7,966 bases of DNA. Source: Pseudomonadota bacterium (GTDB lineage Bacteria > Pseudomonadota > Gammaproteobacteria > Burkholderiales > Burkholderiaceae_C). This document shows positions 1 through 6,742 of the stretch, piece after piece. Within the stretch, counting starts at the first letter, position 1; the number at the start of each line of letters is the position of its first letter. The stretch spans positions 1 through 7,966 of the forward strand of contig JAEWVY010000313.1 of NCBI GenBank assembly GCA_023396625.1. Direction: 5' to 3'. Made by a program: the position numbers and the translations under genes. Under the pieces are notes generated by a model, which was not told where the DNA came from, searched no databases, and saw only the letters and a program-made list of their open reading frames with translations.

Positions 1-375
1 GCCTTCGGACGCGCCGTCGTCACCGGGCTGGCCCATGCCTTCACGGCCGCCCAGCAGCTGGAGCTCGGTGGCGATGATGTCCACGGTGTTCTTTTCCACA
101 CCGGACTGGTCGGTGTACTTGCCGTACTTGAGTCGGCCTTCCACATAGATCGGGCGCCCCTTCTTGACATACTCGCCGGCGATCTCCGCCAGGCGGTCAT
201 AGAAGGTAACGCGGTGCCACTGCGTATCTTCGATGGACTCGCCGGTGTTGCGGTCCTTGCGGCGCGTGGATGTCGCCACGCTCACGTTGGCCACGGCCTG
301 GCCGGAAGGCAGATAGCGGATTTCGGGGTCGCGGCCGCAGTTGCCGATGAGAATGACTTTGTTGACGGATGCCAT
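1..375 (-). CDS. ssb: Single-stranded DNA-binding protein SSB (C-terminus beyond window)
   Basis: SSB coats single-stranded DNA during replication, recombination and repair and recruits partners through its acidic C-terminal tip. Reading the minus strand from the ATG at 375 gives 125 residues that start MASVNKVILIGNCGRDPEIR and include TQWHRV (51-56), RLAEIAGEYVKKGRPIYVEG and KYTDQSGVEKNTVDIIATEL, a complete OB-fold. The frame then enters a Gly/Asp-rich linker (LGGREGMGQPGDDGASEG) and leaves the window, so the linker end and acidic tip are not visible. The start is secure: GGAGGA (385-390) lies 9 nt upstream of the ATG. W53 matches E. coli W54, but R39 and a Tyr occupy the W40 and W88 positions. 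The MFS gene lies 65 bp upstream on the same strand, so read-through is likely; a CATAAT at 405-410 is only a weak candidate -10. Identity is certain from sequence; operon status is inferred. Confidence 0.96.
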   Translation of the reverse strand, partial: MASVNKVILIGNCGRDPEIRYLPSGQAVANVSVATSTRRKDRNTGESIEDTQWHRVTFYDRLAEIAGEYVKKGRPIYVEGRLKYGKYTDQSGVEKNTVDIIATELQLLGGREGMGQPGDDGASEG

Positions 376-384
376 GAGACGGGT

Positions 385-390
385 TCCTCC
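385..390 (-). promoter_or_regulatory. Shine-Dalgarno of ssb
   Basis: GGAGGA on the minus strand sits 9 nt before the ssb ATG (373-375). It is close to the anti-SD consensus and fixes the start of ssb. It suggests strong independent translation even if ssb is read from the upstream MFS transcript. Confidence 0.85.
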
Positions 391-440
391 AATGCAAGGT
401 CAGGATTATGCGGCCCGGCGCCCTTGCGGACGCCCGGCCC

Positions 441-1679
441 TCAGCCGCCGTGTTCCGCCGGCCGCGCCGTGCCCGCCGGCATGGGCCAGGCCACCCCCAG
501 CCACAGCAGCAGCGCCGCGGCGCACGCCACGAACAGCCCCTGCACGCCAACGGCCTTCACCAGCACGCCCCCCGCCAGCCCGCCGGCAAACAGACCGAAC
601 GACTGCAAGGTGTTGTACATCCCGAGCGCCGCGCCGCGCACGTGCGGCGGCGCCATGCGCGAAACCATGCTCGGCTGGCTGGCCTCGAGCACATTGAAGC
701 CGCAAAAGAACATGAACAGCAGTACCCCGATGCCGGCCACCCCGGGCCGCCCCCCCGCCTGGAGCAGCAACCCCAGCTGCACCAGCGCCACCAGGCCAAT
801 GGCGCAGAGAAACACCGCGCGCAGATAGCCCCGCCGCTCCAGCGGAAACAACGTGCCCCCCATCACCACGAAAGACGCCAGCACGGCCGGCAGGTACACC
901 CACCAGTGATGCGCCTTGGCCAACCCGGCCTCCACCAGCAGCGCCGGCACCGCGACCCACATCGCCAGCTGTACCGCATGCAGCACGAACACACCGAAAT
1001 TCAGCCGCTGCAGCCCCGCGTGGCCGAGCACTTCCGCCAGGTGACCCCGCGGCCGCGCCGCATGGCGCGCCGGCTCCGGCGGCGCGCCCCAGATCACGAT
1101 CACCACGCCGGCCAGCGCCAGCGCGCCGGTCAACGCGAACAGGCCCGGCAGACCCACCGCCGCCGAGACGAGCGGAGACAGCGCCAGCGACAGCGCGAAC
1201 ATCAACCCGATGCTCGCCCCCACCAACGCCATGCCCTTGGTGCGCACCTCGTCCCGGGTCAGGTCCGCCAGCAGGGCCGTGACCGCCGCCGACACCGCCC
1301 CCGCGCCCTGCAGGCCGCGGCCCAGGATCAATCCGTCCAAGCTGGTGGCCATGGCCGCGAGCAGGCTGCCCGCCGCGAACACCAGCAACCCAAACACGAT
1401 CACGCGCTTGCGGCCAAGCCGGTCCGACGCCAAGCCGAAAGGCAGTTGCAACAGTCCCTGGGTCAGCCCGTAGATGCCCATGGCCATGCCGATGCGGGCG
1501 GGGTCGTCCCCGCCGGGATAGGCGCGCGCCTCGATGGCGAACACCGGCAGCACCATGAACATGCCGAGCATGCGCAGCGCGAAGATCGACGCGAGCGACA
1601 GCGTGGCGCGCCGCTCGAAGGGCGTCATGGCCGAGGCCGCGTGCGGCGCGGCCCCGGGAGAAACAGAAGCATCCGACAC
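441..1679 (-). CDS. MFS transporter, YajR-like, no C-terminal YAM domain
   Basis: A probable inner-membrane secondary transporter of the major facilitator superfamily, likely a proton-driven exporter; the substrate cannot be told. With a GTG start at 1679 the product has 412 residues. About 12 hydrophobic segments run from SLASIFALRMLGMFMVLPVF (about 28-47) to FVACAAALLLWLGVAWPMP near the end. MFS motif A is visible as GLASDRLGRKRV (about 82-93), between TM2 and TM3. The N-terminal half, with FALRMLGMFMVLPVFA and YGLTQGLLQLPFG, resembles YajR-type sugar/drug transporters. E. coli YajR carries an extra cytoplasmic YAM domain after TM12; here the protein stops just after TM12. The start is uncertain: the GTG has at best a weak upstream GGGGA, and an in-frame ATG at 1628 (MTPFERR, 395 aa) has none. 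It is divergent from uvrA and 65 bp upstream of ssb. Confidence 0.88.
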   Translation of the reverse strand: MSDASVSPGAAPHAASAMTPFERRATLSLASIFALRMLGMFMVLPVFAIEARAYPGGDDPARIGMAMGIYGLTQGLLQLPFGLASDRLGRKRVIVFGLLVFAAGSLLAAMATSLDGLILGRGLQGAGAVSAAVTALLADLTRDEVRTKGMALVGASIGLMFALSLALSPLVSAAVGLPGLFALTGALALAGVVIVIWGAPPEPARHAARPRGHLAEVLGHAGLQRLNFGVFVLHAVQLAMWVAVPALLVEAGLAKAHHWWVYLPAVLASFVVMGGTLFPLERRGYLRAVFLCAIGLVALVQLGLLLQAGGRPGVAGIGVLLFMFFCGFNVLEASQPSMVSRMAPPHVRGAALGMYNTLQSFGLFAGGLAGGVLVKAVGVQGLFVACAAALLLWLGVAWPMPAGTARPAEHGG

Positions 1680-1799
1680 GATGGAAAGCCGTCCCCGGCG
1701 GCAAGAAGGCAAAACCCGTATTGTCGGCCATCGCCTGCCCACCCCCGCGAGAACGGGTTTGACGCCGATAATGTCGGGTTCCCCCACAGGAAACCCACG
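1680..1799. promoter_or_regulatory. Divergent MFS/uvrA intergenic region
   Basis: These 120 bp must hold the promoters for the leftward MFS gene (perhaps with ssb) and for rightward uvrA. I see GATAAT at 1767-1772 as a possible uvrA -10, with no convincing -35 at 16-18 nt spacing. A perfect inverted 8-mer pair is present: AAACCCGT (1712-1719) and ACGGGTTT (1753-1760), 33 nt apart. I found no CTGT-N8-ACAG LexA box, although uvrA and ssb carry SOS boxes in E. coli. The promoter assignment is weak. Confidence 0.4.
1776..1796 (+). promoter_or_regulatory. uvrA ribosome-binding site inside a short hairpin
   Basis: AGGAAA (1788-1793) lies 6 nt before the TTG at 1800 and is the only credible Shine-Dalgarno near the uvrA N-terminus, so it decides the start. 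GGGTTCC (1776-1782) can pair with GGAAACCC (1789-1796) with one bulged A and a 6-nt loop, which would bury the site. The sequence complementarity is seen; an effect on translation is inference. Confidence 0.5.
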
Positions 1800-4700
1800 T
1801 TGAACGCCACGCCAGACATCCCCCTCCCGCCCGGCGCCACCCGTCCCCCGGCATCCGGGGACAGCGCCGACGCGGCCACCGCCCCACCCTACCTCGCCGC
1901 CGTGCTGCGCCAGCAGCGCATCAGTGTGCGCGGGGCCCGCACGCACAACCTGAAGAACATCGATCTGGACATCCCACGCAACCAGTTGGTGGTGATCACC
2001 GGCTTGTCGGGCTCCGGAAAATCCAGCCTGGCCTTCGACACACTGTACGCCGAAGGGCAGCGGCGCTATGTCGAGAGCCTGTCGGCCTATGCGCGCCAGT
2101 TCCTGCAGTTGATGGACAAGCCCGACGTGGACCTCATCGAAGGCCTGTCGCCGGCCATCAGCATCGAGCAGAAGGCCACCAGCCACAACCCGCGCTCCAC
2201 GGTGGGCACGGTCACCGAGATCCACGATTACCTGCGCCTGCTGTTCGCCCGCGCCGGCACGCCCTACTGCCCCGACCACCAGCTGCCGCTGCGGGCGCAG
2301 ACGGTCAGTCAGATGGTGGACGCCACGCTGGCCCTGCCCGACGGCACGCGGCTGATGATTCTCGCCCCCGTGGCCCGCGAGAAGAAAGGCGAATTCACCG
2401 AACTCTTCACCGACATGCAGGCCCAGGGCTACGTGCGCTTCCGCGTCGATGGCACAGCGTGCGAATTCGACCAGCTGCCCAAACTGAAGAAGGCCGAAAA
2501 GCACGACATCGACGTGGTGATCGACCGGATCAGGGTGCGCCCGCCCTCCGCATCCCATCCGCCTGCCGCAGACCCTGGCGCGGCTTCGCCGGGCCCGACG
2601 CACGCGGCATCCGACCCCCTCAAGCAGCGCCTGGCCGAAAGTTTCGAGGCCGCGCTGCGCCTGGCCGACGGCCGCGCCATCGCGCTCGAAATGGACACCG
2701 GCGTGGAGCACCTGTTCAACGCCCGGTTCGCCTGCCCCAGCTGCGGGTACTCCATCGCCGAGCTGGAGCCGCGCCTGTTTTCGTTCAATTCGCCCATGGG
2801 CGCCTGCCCCACGTGCGACGGCATCGGCACCATGGCGTTCTTCGACCCCGCACGCGTCGTGGCCTTTCCCTCCCTGAGCCTGGCCAGCGGCGCCATCAAA
2901 GGCTGGGACCGGCGCAACGCCTACTACTTCGCGATGCTGGAGAGCCTGGCCAGACACTATGCCTTCGACGTCGAGGCCCCGTTCGAATCGCTGCCCCCCG
3001 CGGTCCGGCACGTCCTCCTGCACGGCTCCGGCGAAGAAGACATCAAATTCAGCTACACCATGGACTCGGGCGTCTCCCGGGGCAGGAAAGTCACGAAGAA
3101 ACATCCCTTCGAAGGCATCATCCCCAACATGGCGCGCCGCTACCGGGAAACCGACTCCGTGCTGGTGCGCGAGGACCTGGCCCGCTACCGCAGCACCCAG
3201 CCCTGCATCGACTGCGGCGGCACCCGGCTGCGCCGCGAAGCGCGCCACGTCAAGGTCGGCGAAGGCCCCCAGGCCCGGGCGATCTTCGAGATCAGCCACG
3301 CGACGCTGCGCGAGGCCCATGACTACTTCCGCGACCTGTCACTGCAAGGGGCCAAGGCCGACATCGCCGACAAGGTGGTACGCGAGATCGGTTCCCGGCT
3401 GAAATTCCTCAACGACGTCGGCCTGAGCTACCTGAGCCTGGACCGCAGCGCCGAAACCCTCTCGGGCGGCGAGGCGCAGCGCATCCGGCTGGCCAGCCAG
3501 ATCGGCTCGGGCCTCACCGGCGTGATGTACGTGCTCGACGAGCCCAGCATCGGCCTGCACCAGCGCGACAACGACCGGTTGATCGGCACCCTCCGGCACC
3601 TGCGCGACATCGGCAACAGCGTGCTGGTGGTCGAGCACGACGAAGACATGATCCGCGCCGCGGACCACGTGATCGACATGGGCCCGGGCGCCGGCGTCCA
3701 TGGCGGACGCGTGATGGCCCAGGGCAGCTGCGCGCAGATCGAGGCCACGCCGCAGTCCCTCACCGGCCAGTACATGGCCGGCACGCGCCGGATCGCCGTG
3801 CCGCGCCGCCGGCATGCCTGGGCCCCCGTCCAGGCCGAGCCGGCCGACGGCGCGTCCCGAGCGGCGACGGGCACGGCCCGAACGGCATGGCAATGCCTGT
3901 CCATCCTGGGCGCCACCGGCAACAACCTCCAGCACGTCAGCGTGGACATTCCCGTGGGCCTGCTGACCTGCGTGACCGGCGTGTCCGGCTCGGGCAGGTC
4001 CACGCTGGTCAACGACACCCTCTACGCGGCGGCGGCACGGCAGATCCACCGCGCCCACGACGAGCCCGCGCCGCACGACGCCATCGAAGGCCTGGAACAG
4101 TTCGACAAGGTCATCAACGTCGACCAGTCCCCCATCGGCCGCACGCCGCGCAGCAACCCTGCCACCTACACCGGCCTGTTCACCCCCATCCGCGAGCTGA
4201 TGGCCGAGGTGCCCACCGCGCGCGAACGCGGTTACGGGCCCGGGCGTTTCTCCTTCAACGTGGCCGGCGGCCGCTGCGAAGCCTGCCAGGGCGACGGCAT
4301 GGTGAAGGTCGAAATGCATTTCCTGCCCGACGTGTACGTGCCCTGCGACGTCTGCCACGGCCAGCGCTACAACCGCGAGACGCTGGAAGTGCTGTGGAAA
4401 GGCAGGAACATCGCCCAGATCCTGGACCTCACGGTGGAAGCGGCCCACACCTTCTTCAAGGACCAGCCGGCCATCGCGCGCAAGCTGCAGACCCTGCTGG
4501 ACGTGGGCCTGTCCTACATCCGCCTCGGGCAGGCCGCCACCACCCTGTCGGGGGGCGAAGCCCAGCGCGTCAAGCTCGCGCTGGAGCTGTCCAAGCGGGA
4601 CACCGGCCGCACGCTCTACATCCTGGACGAGCCGACCACCGGCCTGCACTTCGCCGACATCGACCTGCTGCTCAAGGTCCTGCACCAGCTGCGCGACGCG

Positions 4701-4895
4701 GGCAACACCATCGTCGTGATCGAGCACAACCTGGACGTGATCAAAACCGCCGACTGGCTCATCGACATGGGGCCCGAAGGCGGCGCCGGCGGCGGGCAGG
4801 TGGTCGGCACGGGCACGCCCGAAGACCTCGCGGCCAACCCGGCCAGCTTCACCGGCCACTACCTGGCGCGACTGCTGGCTGCGGATCGAGCATGA
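1800..4895 (+). CDS. uvrA: Excinuclease ABC subunit UvrA
   Basis: UvrA is the damage-sensing ATPase of nucleotide excision repair; a dimer loads UvrB at bulky lesions. The 1031-residue product has the full architecture. NBD1: Walker A GLSGSGKSS (68-76, K74), signature LSGGEAQR (from 554), Walker B VLDEPS (D580, E581). First zinc module C312, C315, C336, C339. NBD2: signature LSGGEAQR (from 916), Walker B ILDEPTTGLH (D943, E944). Second zinc module C826, C829, C849, C852. The NBD2 Walker A reads GVSGSGRST, with Arg733 (AGG, 3996-3998) where Lys is expected. E. coli UvrA has 940 residues; the excess is an about 35-residue Pro/Ala N-terminal extension, a Pro/Ala insert at about 248-274 and a longer inter-NBD linker. 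The TTG start at 1800 is chosen for AGGAAA 6 nt upstream; no in-frame ATG precedes the conserved core, and GTG at 1902 lacks an SD. Identity is certain; the start is probable. Confidence 0.97.
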   Translation: MNATPDIPLPPGATRPPASGDSADAATAPPYLAAVLRQQRISVRGARTHNLKNIDLDIPRNQLVVITGLSGSGKSSLAFDTLYAEGQRRYVESLSAYARQFLQLMDKPDVDLIEGLSPAISIEQKATSHNPRSTVGTVTEIHDYLRLLFARAGTPYCPDHQLPLRAQTVSQMVDATLALPDGTRLMILAPVAREKKGEFTELFTDMQAQGYVRFRVDGTACEFDQLPKLKKAEKHDIDVVIDRIRVRPPSASHPPAADPGAASPGPTHAASDPLKQRLAESFEAALRLADGRAIALEMDTGVEHLFNARFACPSCGYSIAELEPRLFSFNSPMGACPTCDGIGTMAFFDPARVVAFPSLSLASGAIKGWDRRNAYYFAMLESLARHYAFDVEAPFESLPPAVRHVLLHGSGEEDIKFSYTMDSGVSRGRKVTKKHPFEGIIPNMARRYRETDSVLVREDLARYRSTQPCIDCGGTRLRREARHVKVGEGPQARAIFEISHATLREAHDYFRDLSLQGAKADIADKVVREIGSRLKFLNDVGLSYLSLDRSAETLSGGEAQRIRLASQIGSGLTGVMYVLDEPSIGLHQRDNDRLIGTLRHLRDIGNSVLVVEHDEDMIRAADHVIDMGPGAGVHGGRVMAQGSCAQIEATPQSLTGQYMAGTRRIAVPRRRHAWAPVQAEPADGASRAATGTARTAWQCLSILGATGNNLQHVSVDIPVGLLTCVTGVSGSGRSTLVNDTLYAAAARQIHRAHDEPAPHDAIEGLEQFDKVINVDQSPIGRTPRSNPATYTGLFTPIRELMAEVPTARERGYGPGRFSFNVAGGRCEACQGDGMVKVEMHFLPDVYVPCDVCHGQRYNRETLEVLWKGRNIAQILDLTVEAAHTFFKDQPAIARKLQTLLDVGLSYIRLGQAATTLSGGEAQRVKLALELSKRDTGRTLYILDEPTTGLHFADIDLLLKVLHQLRDAGNTIVVIEHNLDVIKTADWLIDMGPEGGAGGGQVVGTGTPEDLAANPASFTGHYLARLLAADRA

Positions 4896-4925
4896 TCGAA
4901 GTTTGTTATTGATAGCAAACTTTGA
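4896..4925. other. 30-bp AT-rich palindrome directly after uvrA
   Basis: From the base after the uvrA TGA, a 13-bp stem (4896-4908 with 4913-4925) closes a TTGA loop; two of the pairs are G-U wobbles in RNA. The core is AAGTTTG...CAAACTT. It is AT-rich against strongly GC-rich surroundings. It could be the uvrA transcript end, but no T run follows on the plus strand, so it is not a standard intrinsic terminator. A regulator-binding palindrome upstream of the CYTH-CHAD gene is an equal possibility. Confidence 0.5.
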
Positions 4926-5050
4926 CCATTTGACGCTGGAATTAGCCCAATAATCCTCTAAAAATCGACCCGAGGACCTGCGCGCGCACGCTGGTGCCCG
5001 ACGCCGCAAACCGTCAGACTGGGGCCTTTCGTCATCCCCGCACACTGGCC
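4926..5050 (+). promoter_or_regulatory. Leader of the CYTH-CHAD gene with weak promoter candidate
   Basis: An AT-richer stretch (4926-4966) is followed by GC-rich leader. TTGACG (4930-4935) with TAATCC (4951-4956) at 15-nt spacing is a weak sigma70-like candidate. GAGG (4972-4975) is too far from either the GTG at 4994 or the ATG at 5051 to be a good SD. No small gene is visible; a six-codon ATG frame overlapping the uvrA stop is ignored. Confidence 0.25.
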
Positions 5051-6534
5051 ATGGCTCACGAAACCGAACTGAAACTGGCGATCGCGCCACGCGATGTGCC
5101 GCTGCTGCTGGCGCACCCGCTGCTCATGGCGGCGCCGGCGCAGCGCCAGAAGCTGTTCAACACCTACTTCGACACGCCCGCGCTGGACCTGCTGGCGCGG
5201 CGCACGGCGGTGCGCAACCGGCGCTCGGGGCGGCAGACGCTGCTGACGGTCAAGACGGCGGGCTCGGTGATCGGCGGGCTGGCGCGGCGCGGCGAGTGGG
5301 AAGCGCCCTCCCCGCCCGGCCGCTTCGACTTCGCGGCGCTCGTGGACGACGCGGAGCTGGCCGCCGAGCTGCAGGCGCTGGCCGGCACGCTGGTGCCGGT
5401 ATTCACCACCGACTTCACGCGCCGCACCTGGTTAGTCGCCCATCGCAAGGCATTGATCGAAGTCGCGCTGGACCGCGGCCGCGTCACCACGGTCACGGCC
5501 GACGGCCCGCGCCGCCTGCCGCTGCTGGAGCTGGAACTCGAACTGAAGCAAGGCCCGGCCGACGGACTGTTCAGCTTGGCGCGCCAGCTGGGCCAGGCCG
5601 CGCGGCTGCACCCGGTCACGGCCAGCAAGGCCGAGCGCGGCTATGCGCTGTTTCAGAGGCTGAGGGCCAGGCCGGTGAAAGCCGACCCGGTCGTGCTGCG
5701 GCCAGAACAGCACCCGGTGGACGCTTTCCGCGCCATCGCACTGGGCTGCCTGGCACACCTGCAGGCCAACGAAGCCGGCGTTCTGACCGGCGACGACATC
5801 GAATTCCTGCACCAGGCGCGGGTGGCGATTCGCCGCCTTCGCGCCGCACTGCGCGTGTTCGCGCCGGTGCTGCCGGCGAAATTCGTCAGGCGCTGGAGCG
5901 CTGCCTGGAAAGCCATGGCGCAGAGCCTTGGCGCGGCGCGCGACCACGATGTGTTCCGCACCACGCTGCTGCCCGGCCTGGCCGCGCTGCTGGGGCCACG
6001 CGACGCCGCCCGGCTGAAAGCCTGGGCGCACAGGGAGGGTGCCGCCGCCGCTGCCGCCGCCCGGCAGCACCTGGCTGGCCGTACGTACAGCGCGCGCCTG
6101 CTGGCATTCACACGCGCCGTGCTGCGGCTCAGGGGCGCCGAATCGGCGTCACCCACGCTCCCGCGCTGGGTGCGTCAGCAATTGCGCCAGCGGCACCGCG
6201 AGTTGCGCCAGCGCATCGAAAAACGGACCTTTTCAACGCCGCCGAACGCCACCGAGTGCGCATCGAGATCAAGAAACTGCGCTACGCGCTGGATTTCCTC
6301 GCCAGCCTCTGGCCGCCCCGGCAGTTGCAAGCCTATTCCACGGCGCTGGCGCAGGCGCAAGACCTGCTGGGCGCGATGAACGATCTGGTCACCGCGCAAA
6401 GGCTGCTGGCCACCGCCCCGAAGTCCGGCGTCGACCGGCTGCAGGCCTCGCTGAGTGAGCAGCTAACAACATCCGCCACGCATCTGCCGGCCGCGCTGGC
6501 GGCCTTGCGGCGGGCGCCGGCGCCGTGGAAGTGA
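5051..6534 (+). CDS. CYTH-CHAD protein (YgiF-like inorganic triphosphatase), frameshifted
   Basis: CYTH domains hydrolyse triphosphates such as inorganic PPPi; the His-rich helical CHAD domain binds polyphosphate. From ATG 5051, CYTH spans about residues 1-203: ETELK (4-8, the ExExK signature), NTYFDTP, VRNRRSGRQTLLTVKTAG, RGEWE, LELELELKQG and ASKAERGYAL. CHAD begins about 222, with FLHQARVAIRRLRAALRVF (252-270) and ARDHDVF. At K391 the frame is lost: the open frame runs on as unrelated residues to a TGA at 6377-6379. The -1 frame continues as TDLFNAAERHRVRIEIKKLR and YALDFLASLWPP, typical CHAD sequence, to TGA at 6532-6534. One A restored to the A5 run at 6219-6223 would give a 494-residue protein of normal family size. 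The start is not supported by an SD; GTG 4994 would add 19 residues before the CYTH motif. It is convergent with the GST gene. Whether this is a true mutation or a sequence error cannot be told here. Confidence 0.9.
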
Positions 6535-6558
6535 GCGCAGGCTCCCTACTGGGCTTTT

Positions 6559-6683
6559 ATACGGATTTGCGTTCGATCCGTTAGAAACCGTTCGCACTGA
6601 GCTTGTCGAAGTGCATACACCGCGCAGGGCTTCGACAAGCTCAGCCCGAACGGTGATTCATGCGCTTGAAAGCAAATCCGTAT
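6559..6683 (+). repeat. REP/MITE-like palindromic element, copy 1 (125 bp)
   Basis: The element has perfect 12-bp terminal inverted repeats, ATACGGATTTGC (6559-6570) and GCAAATCCGTAT (6672-6683). Inside is a large hairpin: 6587-6611 pairs with 6630-6654 at 23 of 25 positions, around an 18-nt loop. A small hairpin (ACGGAT 6561-6566 with ATCCGT 6576-6581) lies at the left end. It carries no coding capacity. An inverted copy occurs at 7397-7498. It sits between the convergent CYTH-CHAD and GST genes, where the hairpin could also stop transcription from both sides. No clear target duplication is visible beyond the palindromic ends. Confidence 0.88.
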
Positions 6684-6742
6684 GAGCTGGTCAGCAGATC
6701 GAAAAGGCAATGCGTATGAAGCCGACGCAAATTTTCCTGCGC
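6684..6742. other. Short spacer between repeat copy 1 and GST 3' end
   Basis: These 59 bp follow the element and precede the GST stop codon. I see no hairpin with a T run and no promoter here, so any terminator for the leftward GST gene is probably the hairpin within the adjacent repeat. Confidence 0.4.

Noticed and set aside
391..440. Terminator between the MFS gene and ssb
   Set aside because: Only a short GGCG/CGCC pairing is present, with no T run; it is expected by chance in GC-rich DNA.
408..1799. Long open plus-strand frame upstream of uvrA, in frame with it
   Set aside because: It is antisense to the MFS gene; the translation is Arg/His/Gln-rich with no recognisable domain. High GC makes stops rare. 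uvrA homology begins only after 1800.
1680..3320. Minus-strand open frame that would extend the MFS protein by more than 500 residues
   Set aside because: It is antisense to uvrA, low-complexity and lacks membrane or domain features; MFS homology starts at about 1628-1679.
4892..4912. Six-codon frame overlapping the uvrA stop (ATGA)
   Set aside because: It is very short, has no Shine-Dalgarno and lies within the palindrome; no evidence that it is translated.
3339..5090. 583-codon minus-strand open frame
   Set aside because: It covers the C-terminal half of uvrA in antisense and gives an unrecognisable Ala/Gly/Asp/Val-rich product. It is a shadow of uvrA codon structure.
6215..6232. Programmed -1 ribosomal frameshift in the CHAD gene
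   Set aside because: The A run is a slip-prone GAAAAAC, but the P-site codon would not re-pair well after a -1 slip and I see no clear downstream stimulator. A one-base deletion or error is simpler.
5296..6534. Separate protein in the -1 frame of the CYTH-CHAD gene
   Set aside because: Only the part after about 6220 resembles CHAD; upstream of that it is an Arg/Ala/Pro-rich shadow. It is the frameshifted tail of one gene.
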